Assembly (NCBI GenBank): GCA_951812975.1
Contig: CATOTC010000001.1
Coordinates: forward strand, 1,644,001 to 1,708,000
Length of the DNA stretch: 64,000 bases
Direction: 5' to 3'
Origin: an uncultured Acidimicrobiales bacterium
Lineage (GTDB): Bacteria > Actinomycetota > Acidimicrobiia > Acidimicrobiales > Aldehydirespiratoraceae
Every line of letters starts with the position of its first letter. Within the stretch, counting starts at the first letter, position 1. The translations under genes and the position numbers were made by a program. The notes beneath the pieces were generated by a model. The model was not told where the DNA came from, searched no databases, and saw only the letters and a list, made by a program, of their open reading frames with translations. Below, piece by piece: positions 9,006-20,600 of the stretch.

Positions 9006-9403
9006 TCGTTGGCTCCCCTCATCTCGCCGGGCACTGCCCCGGGGTCTGGTGTGCTTCAGGTTGGGCCTTGTTCGGTGATGGTATCGGGTCGGGGTTGCAG
9101 CTAGGCCGACTGTCCGACACTTCTGGCAGCGCTTCGGCGGCAACCATGAGCAGCAGTGTTTCGTTCACCGTCGGACGGGAAGCCCCGATGCGGGCATGTA
9201 CGTTGGCGGGCCACCGGCGGTGAGCGTTCGACCAGAACAGCGCGGCGGCGCCAAGGCAAATCCTCCCCCTCAGGCACCGCGGACGCTCAGAGCATCGAAC
9301 GTTCCCGAGTCGGACTTCGATAGAACCGATTCCGAAGAGCCCAGCGAACTCCCCCTGAGCCGGAATCGATGGCCGGCGGTGTCACTGAGTGGGGTGCGGG
9401 GGG
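9006..9403. other. Intergenic region, no supported feature
   Basis: Nearly 400 bp between the DUF1295 gene and the end of the 1,620-residue repeat protein. The only ORFs are short plus-strand frames without ribosome sites or recognisable motifs. No hairpin followed by a T run was seen. Confidence 0.5.
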
Positions 9404-12400
9404 TTAGTTGTCGGGTTGGGGTTGTTGGGTGAAGTATCGGTACAGGAAAGTGGCGACTTGACCGCGGGTGGCTCGTTGGTGGGGGCAGAAGGTGTTTCCG
9501 CCGTCACAGCCTCTGGTGATGCCCTCGGCCGCGGCCCAGCCGGTGGCTTGTTGGTAGTAGGCCGATTCGTCTACGTCGTCGAAGCGCTCGTCGCCGGACA
9601 CTGCTGGTTCGGGCCGACCAGCGGCTCTCCATAGAAACGTCACGACGTGTGCGCGGGTGGCAATCAGGTCTGGGCAGAACCTGTCGGGTTCACAGCCTGT
9701 TGTGATGCCCTCGGCCGCGGCCCAGCCGGTGGCTTGTTGGTAGTAGGCCGATTCGTCTACGTCGTCGAAGCGCTCGTCGCCGGACACTGCTGGTTCGGGC
9801 CGACCAGCGGCTCTCCATAGAAACGTCACGACGTGTGCGCGGGTGGCAATCAGGTGTGGGCAGAACCTGTCGGGTTCACAGCCTGTTGTGATCTCGTTTT
9901 TCAGCATCCAGCCGACCGGGTCTACGAACCAGTCGTCTTCGTCGACGTCGTTGAAGCGCTGCGCCGCCGTCAGCGCCTCGCTGGACTCCTCCGCCTCACC
10001 ATCGCCGCCACCCATGCCGGGCTCCTCGACGTCGGTGATGTTGATCGTCAACGTAACCGTGTCATCGATGGTCGTGCTCGAGTCGATGGAGTCGGTGACT
10101 TCGATGACCACGATGTAGCTTGCGCGGACCTCGAAATCGATCGAGCCGCCGGCTTTGACGCTGATCTGGCCGGTGGCTGTGTCCAGCACGAAGTCCTCGT
10201 TGAACGCCGTGAGATCATCAGCTCCGCCCAAAGTCGCCTGTGCCACCGAGTAAGTCAGCGTGTCGCCGTCGGCGTCGCTGGCGCTGACCGCCGCACCCAC
10301 ATTGCCTGAAACAGTGTTCTCTGCCACAGTCCGCGACACCGACGTCTCGGCGAACGCGGCCGGCGAGTTTGCCGCGATGGAGCCTGTGGTGGCGGTGGCG
10401 GTCTTTCCTGAGCCGCGGCGCTCGGTGTAGGTGGCGGTGGCGCTCACCCACATGTTCTCGTCGTTGGATGTGAGGGTGTAGCTGGAGGCGGTCGCTCCGC
10501 TGATCGCGCTGAACGTCCCAGACGCTGTCGCCGCCCGGCTCCACACCCAAGTTACGCCGGTTACGTCGCCGTCGGGGTCAGTCACGTCCGCGGTCAGGGT
10601 CTCGCCGACCCGTGCTGTCCCCGACACTGTGACTGCGCCGGGCTCCTCGACGTCGCTGACGTTGATCGTCAACGTCACCGTGTCATCGATGGTCGTGCTC
10701 GAGTCGATGGAGTCGGTGACTTCGATGACCACGATGTAGCTTGCGCGGTCCTCGAAATCGATCGAGCCGTTTGCTTTGACGCTGATCTGGCCGGTGGCTG
10801 TGTCCAGCACGAAGTCCTCGTTGAACGCCGTGAGATTCTCGGCTCCGCCCGAAATCGAGGCCACCGAGACCGAGTAGGTCAGCGTGTCGCCGTCGGCGTC
10901 GGTGGCGCTGACCGCCGCACCCACATTGCCTGAAACAGTGTTCTCTGCCACAGTCCGCGACACCGACGCGGCGGCGAACGCGGCCGGCGAGTTCGCTGCG
11001 ATGGAGCCTGTGGTGGCGTTGGCGGTCTTTGCTGAGCCGCGGCGGTCGGTGTAGGTGGCGGTGGCGCGCACCCACATGTTCTCGTCGTTGGATGTGAGGG
11101 TGTAGCTGGAGGCGGTCGCTCCGCTGATCGCGCTGAACGTCCCAGACGCTGTCGCCGCCCGGCTCCACACCCAAGTTACGCCGGTTACGTCGCCGTCGGG
11201 GTCAGTCACGTCCGCGGTCAGGGTCTCGCCGACCCGTGCTGTCCCCGACACTGTGACTGCGCCGGGCTCCTCGACGTCGCTGACGTTGATCGTCAACGTC
11301 ACCGTGTCATCGATGGTCGTGCTCGAGTCGATGGAGTCGGTGACTTCGATGACCACGATGTAGCTTGCGCGGTCCTCGAAATCGATCGAGCCGTTTGCTT
11401 TGACGCTGATCTGGCCGGTGGCTGTGTCCAGCACGAAGTCCTCGTTGAACGCCGTGAGATTCTCGGCTCCGCCCGAAATCGAGGCCACCGAGACCGAGTA
11501 GGTCAGCGTGTCGCCGTCGGCGTCGGTGGCGCTGACCGCCGCACCCACATTGCCTGAAACAGTGTTCTCTGCCACAGTCCGCGACACCGACGCGGCGGCG
11601 AACGCGGCCGGCGAGTTCGCTGCGATGGAGCCTGTGGTGGCGTTGGCGGTCTTTGCTGAGCCGCGGCGGTCGGTGTAGGTGGCGGTGGCGCGCACCCACA
11701 TGTTCTCGTCGTTGGATGTGAGGGTGTAGCTGGAGGCGGTCGCTCCGCTGATCGCGCTGAACGTCCCAGACGCTGTCGCCGCCCGGCTCCACACCCAACC
11801 GACGCTGGTTACGTCGCCGTCGGGGTCAGTCACGTCCGCGGTCAGGGTCTCGCCGACCCGTGCTGTCCCCGACACTGTGACTGCGCCGGGCTCCTCGACG
11901 TCGCTGACGTTGATCGTCAACGTCACCGTGTCATCGATGGTCGTGCTCGAGTCGATGGAGTCGGTGACTTCGATGACCACGATGTAGCTTGCGCGGTCCT
12001 CGAAATCGATCGAGCCGTTTGCTTTGACGCTGATCTGGCCGGTGGCTGTGTCCAGCACGAAGTCCTCGTTGAATGCCGTGAGATCATCAGCTCCGCCCGA
12101 AGTCGCCTGTGCCACCGAGTAAGTCAGTGTGTCGCCGTCGGCGTCGGTGGCGCTGACCGCCGAACCCACATTGCCTGAAACAGTGTTCTCTGCCACAGTC
12201 CGCGACACCGACGTCTCGGCGAACGCGGCCGGCGAGTTCGCTGCGATGGGGCCTGTGGTGGCGTTGGCGGTCTTTGCTGAGCCGCGGCGTTCGGTGTAGG
12301 TGGCGGTGGCGCGCACCCACATGTTCTCGTCGTTGGATGTGAGGGTGTAGCTGGAGGCGGTCGCTCCGCTGATCGCGCTGAACGTCCCAGACGCTGTCGC

Positions 12401-14266
12401 CGCCCGGCTCCACACCCAAGTTACGCCGGTTACAACGCCGTCGGGGTCAGTCACGTTCGCGGTCAGGGTCTCGCCGACCCGTGCTGTCCCCGACACTGTG
12501 ACTGCGCCGGGCTCCTCGACGTCGCTGACGTTGATCGTCAACGTCACCGTGTCATCGATGGTCGTGCTCGAGTCGATGGAGTCGGTGACTTCGATGACCA
12601 CGATGTAGCTTGCGCGGTCCTCGAAATCGATCGAGGCGCCGGCTTTGACGCTGATCTGGCCGGTGGCTGTGTCCAGCACGAAGTCCTCGTTGAACGCCGT
12701 GAGATCATCAGCTCCGCCCGAAGTCGCCTGTGCCACCGAGTAAGTCAGTGTGTCGCCGTCGGCGTCGCTGGCGCTGACCGCCGAACCCACATTGCCTGAA
12801 ACAGTGGTCTCTGCCACAGTCCGCGACACCGACGCGTCGGCGAACGCGGCCGGCGAGTTCGCTGCGATGGGGCCTGTGGTGGCGTTGGCGGTCTTTGCTG
12901 AGCCGCGGCGGTCGGTGTAGGTGGCGGTGGCGCGCACCCACATGTTCTCGTCGTTGGATGTGAGGGTGTAGCTGGAGGCGGTCGCTCCGCTGATCGCGCT
13001 GAACGTCCCAGACGCTGTCGCCGCCCGGCTCCACACCCAAGTTACGCCGGTTACGTCGCCGTCGGGGTCAGTCACGTCCGCGGTCAGGGTCTCGCCGACC
13101 CGTGCTGTCCCCGACACTGTGACTGCGCCGAACTCCTCGACGTCGATGATTTGGATCGTCAACGTCACCGTGTCATCGATGGTCGAGTCCGGGGCGCCGA
13201 CGGAGTCTTTGGAGTCGGTGACTCCGATGTCGACGATGTAGCTTGCGCGGTCCTCGAAATCGATCGAGGCGCCGGCTTTGACGCTGACCTGGCCGGTGGC
13301 TGTGTCCAGCACGAAGTCCGCGTTGAACGCCGTGAGATCATCAGCTCCGCCCAAAGTCGCCTGTGCCACCGAGTAAGTCAGTGTGTCGCCGTCGGCGTCG
13401 CTGGCGCTGACCGCCGAACCCACATTGCCTGAAACAGTGTTCTCATCCACAGTCCGCGACACCGACGCGTCGGCGAACGCGGCCGGCGAGTTCGCTGCGA
13501 TGGAGCCTGTGGTGGCGTTGGCGGTCTTTCCTGAGCCGCGGCGGTCGGTGTAGGTGGCGGTGGCGCGCACCCACATGTTCTCGTCGTTGGATGTGAGGGT
13601 GTAGCTGGAGGCGGTCGCTCCGCTGATCGCGCTGAACGTCCCAGACACTGTCGCCGCCCGGCTCCACACCCAACCAACGCCGGTTACACCGCCGTCGGGG
13701 TCAGTCACGTCCGCGGTCAGGGTCTCGCCGACCCGTGCTGTCCCCGACACTGTGACTGCGCCGAACTCCTCGACATCGATGATTTGGATCGTCAACGTCA
13801 CCGTGTCATCGATGGTCGAGTCCGGGGCGCCGACGGAGTCTTTGGAGTCGGTGACTCCGATGTCGACGATGTAGCTTGCGCGGTCCTCGAAATCGATCGA
13901 GCCGTTTGCTTTGACGCTGACCTGGCCGGTGGCTGTGTCCAGCACGAAGTCCTCGTTGAACGCCGTGAGATCATCAGCTCCGCCCAAAGTCGCCTGTGCC
14001 ACCGAGTAAGTCAGTGTGTCGCCGTCGGCGTCGCTGGCGCTGACCGCCGCACCCACATTGCCTGAAACAGTGTTCTCATGCCAAACCCGAGTCGTCGTCG
14101 AGAGGGAGAACGCGGGCGGCGAGTTCGTTTGGGCCGACGCCGTGGACGGCACTTGGAGCAGCACAGCGACCAGCGCCAGCGCAACCACTGCCCGCACCAC
14201 AGTCACCGCGCCACGAAAGTAGCCGGCGACAGTTCTGCACCACACAAAGGCCACAGCTGTGGCCAA
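9404..14266 (-). CDS. Giant surface repeat protein: 7 cadherin-like modules plus SLH-like modules
   Basis: 1,620 residues from TTG 14266. A signal peptide (VALALVAVLLQVPSTASAQ, ~27-45) is followed by seven cadherin-like modules (each begins NSPxAF... and has SDADGDTLTY and SIDFEDRASYIV calcium-type motifs) alternating with six Ig-like modules (DVEE.GAVTVSGTARVGETL...). The period is about 621-633 bp; two adjacent units are identical over at least 490 bp. After a Gly-rich hinge come three SLH-like modules with paired cysteines (GCEPDRFCP). It is probably an adhesin or matrix protein held to the cell surface by the SLH-like end. The paralogue at 14642-26134 starts at an ATG whose equivalent here (14282-14284) is followed four codons later by TAA, so this copy must use TTG or is poorly translated. 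Confidence 0.85.
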   Translation of the reverse strand: MATAVAFVWCRTVAGYFRGAVTVVRAVVALALVAVLLQVPSTASAQTNSPPAFSLSTTTRVWHENTVSGNVGAAVSASDADGDTLTYSVAQATLGGADDLTAFNEDFVLDTATGQVSVKANGSIDFEDRASYIVDIGVTDSKDSVGAPDSTIDDTVTLTIQIIDVEEFGAVTVSGTARVGETLTADVTDPDGGVTGVGWVWSRAATVSGTFSAISGATASSYTLTSNDENMWVRATATYTDRRGSGKTANATTGSIAANSPAAFADASVSRTVDENTVSGNVGSAVSASDADGDTLTYSVAQATLGGADDLTAFNADFVLDTATGQVSVKAGASIDFEDRASYIVDIGVTDSKDSVGAPDSTIDDTVTLTIQIIDVEEFGAVTVSGTARVGETLTADVTDPDGDVTGVTWVWSRAATASGTFSAISGATASSYTLTSNDENMWVRATATYTDRRGSAKTANATTGPIAANSPAAFADASVSRTVAETTVSGNVGSAVSASDADGDTLTYSVAQATSGGADDLTAFNEDFVLDTATGQISVKAGASIDFEDRASYIVVIEVTDSIDSSTTIDDTVTLTINVSDVEEPGAVTVSGTARVGETLTANVTDPDGVVTGVTWVWSRAATASGTFSAISGATASSYTLTSNDENMWVRATATYTERRGSAKTANATTGPIAANSPAAFAETSVSRTVAENTVSGNVGSAVSATDADGDTLTYSVAQATSGGADDLTAFNEDFVLDTATGQISVKANGSIDFEDRASYIVVIEVTDSIDSSTTIDDTVTLTINVSDVEEPGAVTVSGTARVGETLTADVTDPDGDVTSVGWVWSRAATASGTFSAISGATASSYTLTSNDENMWVRATATYTDRRGSAKTANATTGSIAANSPAAFAAASVSRTVAENTVSGNVGAAVSATDADGDTLTYSVSVASISGGAENLTAFNEDFVLDTATGQISVKANGSIDFEDRASYIVVIEVTDSIDSSTTIDDTVTLTINVSDVEEPGAVTVSGTARVGETLTADVTDPDGDVTGVTWVWSRAATASGTFSAISGATASSYTLTSNDENMWVRATATYTDRRGSAKTANATTGSIAANSPAAFAAASVSRTVAENTVSGNVGAAVSATDADGDTLTYSVSVASISGGAENLTAFNEDFVLDTATGQISVKANGSIDFEDRASYIVVIEVTDSIDSSTTIDDTVTLTINVSDVEEPGAVTVSGTARVGETLTADVTDPDGDVTGVTWVWSRAATASGTFSAISGATASSYTLTSNDENMWVSATATYTERRGSGKTATATTGSIAANSPAAFAETSVSRTVAENTVSGNVGAAVSASDADGDTLTYSVAQATLGGADDLTAFNEDFVLDTATGQISVKAGGSIDFEVRASYIVVIEVTDSIDSSTTIDDTVTLTINITDVEEPGMGGGDGEAEESSEALTAAQRFNDVDEDDWFVDPVGWMLKNEITTGCEPDRFCPHLIATRAHVVTFLWRAAGRPEPAVSGDERFDDVDESAYYQQATGWAAAEGITTGCEPDRFCPDLIATRAHVVTFLWRAAGRPEPAVSGDERFDDVDESAYYQQATGWAAAEGITRGCDGGNTFCPHQRATRGQVATFLYRYFTQQPQPDN

Positions 14267-14281
14267 CTCTTAGCGACGAGT

Positions 14282-14461
14282 CATCTGGACACCTCCGGTC
14301 CCGGTGCGAGTCAAGCGCAGCCGGGCGGCCCCGAGAAACCGCCAGACCCTCCAACTCAAGGACGATAGTCAACTAGGCTCAAGGACAATAGTCGATATAG
14401 AAGACAGGATACAACCAGAGTCGAATAGAAGACAGGATACAACCAGGTAAACCGGTTAGTC
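14282..14461 (-). promoter_or_regulatory. Duplicated upstream region of the smaller giant gene with iterated repeats
   Basis: This region is homologous to 26132-26280 upstream of the larger giant gene. It retains GGAGGTG five bases from the old ATG at 14284. Further upstream are two copies of CTCAAGGAC(G/A)ATAGTC and two copies of a block containing AGAAGACAGGATACAACCAG. The direct repeats conserved in both promoters are candidates for a regulator site. Confidence 0.5.
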
Positions 14462-14641
14462 AGCAGCCGAGCCGTCCGGGAGCAGCTTGGCTAGTCCCGC
14501 TCAGCCCAAACCGCATCTGTTAAAGACGCAGTTGAGATAACAGGTCGGTGAAAGAACCCCTGAGTTCTGCTGTCCGGCAGTGCCATGCAACCGTCACCTC
14601 TTCTTTGTCGTCGTTCTTGTCGTCGCTCCTTGACCCTCAAT
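14462..14641. other. Intergenic remnant with dead start of a cation-efflux-like gene
   Basis: The minus strand here has the duplicated ribosome site GAGGTGACGG and an ATG (14585) reading MALPDSRTQGFF, which resembles the MALTAPTDR start of the cation-efflux gene at 8069 but stops after about 30 codons. I take it as a leftover of the duplication described at 8055-8118. No other gene is seen. Confidence 0.4.
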
Positions 14642-14651
14642 CTATAGGCCT
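14583..14651. repeat. Second copy of the duplicated segment (see 8055-8118)
   Basis: Near-identical to the cation-efflux/DUF1295 junction apart from a 12-bp insertion (an extra GTCGTCGTTCTT-like unit). It forms the 3' end of the 3,830-residue gene, which therefore also ends ...PRGL. Confidence 0.7.
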
Positions 14652-17600
14652 CGGGGTTGGGGTTGTTGGGTGAAGTATCGGTGCAGGAGCTCGGCTACTT
14701 GGGCGCGTGTTTCCGAGGTGTCCGGGCAGAACCGGTCGGCGGCACAGCCGCTGGTGATGGCGTTGGCGGCCATCCACTCCACTGCTGAGAAGTAGTATGC
14801 GTCGGTTGACACGTCTTGGAAGGTTGCTTCGGTCACCGTGTGGTGGTGGCCTGAGTACCGGTACAGGAAAGCGGCTAATTGACCGCGGGTGGCGTGTTGG
14901 TCGGGGCAGAAGATGGTTCCGTCGCCACAGCCTGTGGTGATGCCCTCGGCTGCGGCCCAGCCGACGGCTTGTTGGTAGTAGGCCGATTCGTCTACGTCAT
15001 CGAAGCGCTCGGTGCCGGTCACTGCTGGTTCGGGCCGACCCGCGGCTCTCCACAGAAACGTCACGAAGTGTGCGCGGGTGGCGATCCGGTGTGGGCAGAA
15101 CCTGTCGGGTTCACAGCCTGTTGTGATCTCGTTTTTCAGCATCCAGCCGACCGCGTGTGCGAACCAGTCGTCTTCGTCGACGTCGTTGAAGCGCTGCGCC
15201 GCCGTCAGCGCCTCGCTGGACTCCTTCGCCCCACCATCGCCGCCACCCGTGCCGGGCTCTTCGGCGTCGATGACGTTGATCGTCAGTGTGAGCGTGTCGT
15301 CGATGGCCGGGTCGTCAGCGTCGGCGGGGTCTTTGGAGTCGGTGATTGCGATGACCACGATGTAGCTTTCGCGGTCCTCGAAATCGATCAAAGCGCCGGC
15401 TTTGACACTGACCTGGCCGCTGGTTGCGTTCAACTCGAAGTCCTCGTTGAACGCCGCCAGATCATCAGCTCCGCCCGAAGCCGCCTGTGCCACCGAGTAG
15501 GTCAGCGTGTCGCCGTCGGCGTCGCTGGCAGCGACGGCCGCGCCTATATCGCCTGCAGCAGTGTTTTCTGCCACAGTCCGCCACACCGCTTCGGCGGTGA
15601 ACTCGGGCGGCGAGTTCGTCGCCGAAGCGGCTTGGATGGGGCCTTTGGTGGTGTTGGCGGTCTTTGCTGGGCCGCGGCGGTCGCTGTAAGTGGCGCTGGC
15701 GCGCACGTACATGTCTTCGTCGCTGGTTGTGAGCGTGTAGCTGGAGTTGGACTGCCCACTGATCGTGTTGAACGGCCCAGACATCGACGATGCCCGGCTC
15801 CACACCCAAACGACGCTGGTTACCCCGCCGTCGGGGTCAGCCAGCTCCGCGGACAGGGTCGGGCCGACCCGTGTTGTCCCCGACACTGTGACTGTGCCGG
15901 GCTCCTCGGCGTCGCTGACGTTGATCGTCAGTGTGGCCGTGTCATCGATGGCCGGGTCAACCGCGTCGGCGGGGTCTTTGGAGTCGGTGACTGCGATGAC
16001 CACGATGTAGCGTTCGCGGTCCTCGAAATCGATCGAGCCGCCGGCTTTGATGCTGATCTGGCCGCTGGTTGGGTTCAGCTCGAAGTCCTCGTTGAACGCG
16101 ACGAGATCATCAGCTCCGCCCGAAGCCGCCTGTGCCACCGAGTAGATCAGTGTGTCGTTGTCGGCGTCGCTGGCAGTGACCGCCGCACCCACATCGCCCG
16201 CAGCAGTGTTTTCTGCCACAGTCCGCGACGCCGACGCCGAGTCGAACTCGGGCGGCGAGTTCGACGCCGAGGCGGTTTGGATGGGGCCTTTGGTGGTGTT
16301 GGCGGTCTTTGCGTCACCGCGGCGGTCGCTGTAAGTGGCGCTGGCGCGCACGTACATGTCCTCGTCGCTGGTTGTGAGCGTGTAGCTGGAGTTGGACTGC
16401 CCACTGATCGCGCTGAACGACCCAGACAACGACGATGCCCGGCTCCACACCCAAACGACGCTGGTCACCCCGCCGTCGGGGTCAGCCAGCTCCGCGGACA
16501 GGGTCCGGCCGACCCGTGTTGTCCCCGACACTTTGACTGTGCCGGGCTCCTCGGCGTCGCTGACGTTGATCGTCAACGTCACCGTGTCATCGATGGCCGG
16601 GTCGTCAGCGTCGGCGGGGTCTTTGGAGTCGGTGACTGCGATGACCACGATGTAGCGTTCGCGGTCTTCGAAATCGATGGAGGCGCCGGCTTTGATGCTG
16701 ATCTGGCCGGTGGTTGCGTTCAACTCGAAGTCCTCGTTGAACGCGGCGAGATCATCGGCTCCGCCCGAAGCTGCCTGTGTCACCGAGTAGGTCAGTGTGT
16801 CGTTGTCGGCGTCGCTGGCAGTGACCGCCGCGCCCACATCGCCTGCAGCAGTGTTTTCTGCCACCGTCCGCGACGCCGACGCCGCGGTGAACTCGGCCGG
16901 GGAGTTCGCCGTGATGGGGCCTTTGGTGGTGTTGGCGGTCTTTGCTGGGCCGCGGCGGTCGCTGTAGGTGGCGGTGGCGCGCACGTACATGTCTTCGTCG
17001 CTGGTTGTGAGCGTGTAGCTGGAGTTGGACTGCCCGCTGATCGTGTTGAACGGCCCAGACATCGACGATGCCCGGCTCCACACCCAAACGACGCTGGTTA
17101 CCCCGCCGTCGGGGTCAGCCACCTCCGCGGACAAGGTCCGGCCGACCCGTGTTGTCCCCGACACTGTGACTGTGCCGGGCTCCTCGGCGTCGCTGACGTT
17201 GATCGTCAGTGTGGCCGTGTCATCGATGGCCGGGTCAACCGCGTCGGCGGGGTCTTTGGAGTCGGTGACTGCGATGACCACGATGTAGCGTTCGCGGTCC
17301 TCGAAATCGATCGAGCCGCCGGCTTTGATGCTGATCTGGCCGCTGGTTGAGTTCAGCTCGAAGTCCTCGTTGAACGCAACCAGATCATCAGCTCCGCCCG
17401 AAGCCGCCTGTGCCACCGAGTAGATCAGCGTGTCGTTGTCGGCGTCGCTGGCAGTGACCGCCGCACCCACATCGCCTCCAGCAGTGTTTTCTGCCACCGT
17501 CCGCGACACCGACGCGGCGGAGAACTCGGCCGGCGAGTTCGACGCCGAGGCGGCTTGGATGGGGCCTTTGGTGGTGTTGGCGGTCTTTGCTGGGCCGCGG

Positions 17601-20600
17601 CGGTCGCTGTAAGTGGCGCTGGCGCGCACGTACATGTCCTCGTCGCTGGGTGTGAGCGTGTAGCTGGAGTTGGACTGCCCGCTGATCGTGTTGAACGGCC
17701 CAGACATCGACGACGCCCGGCTCCACACCCAAACGACGCTGGTCACACCACCGTCGGGGTCAGCCACCTCCGCGGACAAGGTAAAGCCGACCCGTGTTGT
17801 CCCCGACACTGTGACTGTGCCGGGCTCCTCGGCGTCGATGACGTTGATCGTCAACGTCACCGTGTCATCAATGGCCGGGTCGTCAGCGTCGCCGGGGTCT
17901 TTTTTGTCGGTGACTGCGATGACCACGATGTAGCTTTCGCGGTCCTCGAAATCGATCAAAGCGCCGGCTTTGACACTGATCTGGCCGCTGGTTGGGTTCA
18001 GCTCGAAGTCCTCGTTGAACGCCGCGAGATCATCAGCTCCGCCCGAAGCCGCCTGTGCCACCGAGTAGGTCAGCGTGTCGCCGTCGGCGTCGCTGGCGCT
18101 GACCGCCGCGCCTATATTGCCTGAAGCAGTGTTCTCTGCCACGGGCCGCGACACCGACGCGGCGTCGAACTTGGCCGGCGAGTTCGCCGTGATGGGGCCT
18201 TTGGTGGTGTTGGCGGTCTTTGCTGGGCCGCGGCGGTCGCTGTAAGTGGCGCTGGCGCGTACGTACATGTCTTCGTCGCTGGATGTGAGCGTGTAGCTGG
18301 AGTTGGACTGCCCACTGATCGCGCTGAACGACCCAGACAACGACGACGCCCGGCTCCACACCCAAACGACGCTGGTCACGCCGCCGTCGGGGTCAGCCAC
18401 CTCCGCGGACAGGGTCCGGCCGACCCGTGTTGTCCCCGACACTGTGACTGTGCCGGGCTCCTCGGCGTCGCTGACGTTGATCGTCAACGTCACCGTGTCA
18501 TCGATGGCCGGGTCAACAGCGTCGGCGGAGTTTTTGGAGTCGGTGACTGCGATGACCACGATGTAGCTTTCGCGGTCCTCGAAATCGATCGAGCCGCCGG
18601 CTTTGATGCTGATCTGGCCGCTGGTTGGGTTCAGCTCGAAGTCCTCGTTGAACGCCGCCAGATCATCAGCTCCGCCCGAAGCCGCCTGTGCCACCGAGTA
18701 AGTCAGCGTGTCGCCGTCGGCGTCGCTGGCGGTGACCGCCGCGACCGCAGCAGTGTTCTCTGCCACAGTCCACGACGTCGACGTCTCGGCGAACTCGGGC
18801 GGCGAGTTCGAGGTCTCGGTGAACTCGGGCGGGGAGTTCGCTTGGATGGGGCCTGTGGTGGTGTTGGCGGTCTTTGCGTCACCGCGGCGGTCGCTGTAGG
18901 TGGCGGTGGCGCGCACGTACATGTCCTCGTCGCTGGTTGTGAGGGTGTAGTTGGAGTTGGACTGTCCGCTGATCGTGTTGAACGGCCCAGACGTCGACGA
19001 CGCCCGGCTCCACACCCAAACGACGCTGGTTACGTCGCCGTCGGGGTCAGCCACGTCCGCGGACAGGGTCCGGCCGACCCGTGTTGTCCCCGACACTGTG
19101 ACTGTGCCGGGCTCCTCGGCGTCGATGACGTTGATCGTCAACGTCACCGTGTCGTCGATGGTCGGGTCCACAGCGTCGGCGGGGTCTTTTTTGTCGGTGA
19201 CTGCGATGACCACGATGTAGCTTTGGCGGTCCTCGAAATCGATCGAGGCGCCGCTGTTGATGCTGATCTGGCCGGTGGTTACGTTCAGCTCGAAGTCCTC
19301 GTTGAACGCAACCAGATCATCAGCCCCGCCCGAAGCCGCCTGTGCCACCGAGTAGGTCAGCGTGTCGCCGTCGGCGTCTCTGGCAGTGACCGCCGCAACG
19401 ACATCGCCTGAAGCAGTGTTTTCTGCCACAGTCCGCGACACCGACGCCTCGTCGAACTTGGCCGGCGAGTTCGCCGTGATGGGGCCTGTGGTGGTGTTGG
19501 CGGTCTTTGCGTCACCGCGGCGGTCGCTGTAAGTGGCGCTGGCGCGTACGTACATGTCTTCGTCGCTGGTTGTGAGCGTGTAGTTGGAGTTGGACTGTCC
19601 GCTGATCGTGTTGAACGGCCCAGACATCGACGACGCCCTGCTCCACACCCAAACGACGCTGGTCACACCGCCGTCGGGGTCAGCCACCTCCGCGGACAGG
19701 GTCCGGCCGACCCGTGTTGTCCCCGACACTGTGACTGTGCCGGGCTCTTCGGCGTCGCTGACGTTGATCGTCAACGTGGCCGTGTCATCAATGGCCGGGT
19801 CAACCGCGTCGCCGGGGTCTTTGGAGTCGGTGACTGCGATGACCACGATGTAGCTTTCGCGGTCCTCGAAATCGATCGAGCCGACGCTTTTGATGCTGAT
19901 CTGGCCGCTGGTTGCGTTCAGCTCGAAGTCCTCGTTGAACGCAACCAGATCATCAGCCCCGCCCGAAGCCGCCTGTGCCACCGAGTAGGTCAGCGTGTCG
20001 CCGTCGGCGTCGCTGGCAGCGACCGCCTCACCCACATCGCCTGAAGCAGTGTTCTCTGCCACAGTCCGCGACACCGACGTGTCGGCGAACTCCGCCGGCG
20101 AGTTCGCCGCGATGGGGCCTTTGGTGGTGTTGGCAGTCTTTGCGTCACCGCGGCGGTCGCTGTAAGTGGCGCTGGCGCGCACGTACATGTCTTCGTCGCT
20201 GGTTGTGAGCGTGTAGCTGGAGTTGGACTGCCCACTGATCGCGCTGAACGGCCCAGACATCGACGATGCCCGGCTCCACACCCAAACGACGCTGGTTACG
20301 TCGCCGTCGGGGTCAGCCAGCTCCGCGGACAGGGTCCGGCCGACCCGTGTTGTCCCCGACACTGTGACTGTGCCGGGCTCTTCGGCGTCGCTGACGTTGA
20401 TCGTCAACGTCACCGTGTCATCAATGGCCGGGTCAACCGCGTCGCCGGAGTCTTTGGAGTCGGTGACTGCGATGACCACGATGTAGCTTTCGCGGTCCTC
20501 GAAATCGATCGAGGCGCCGCTGTTGATGCTGATCTGGCCGCTGGTTGGGTTCAGCTCGAAGTCCTCGTTGAACGCAACCAGATCATCAGCCCCGCCCGAA

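Noticed and set aside
14879-17350. 823-residue plus-strand ORF and many 80-190-residue ORFs inside the giant genes
   Set aside because: They follow the 630-bp repeat period of the minus-strand protein, lack ribosome sites and change with its codons; they are antisense shadows of a GC-rich repeat gene.
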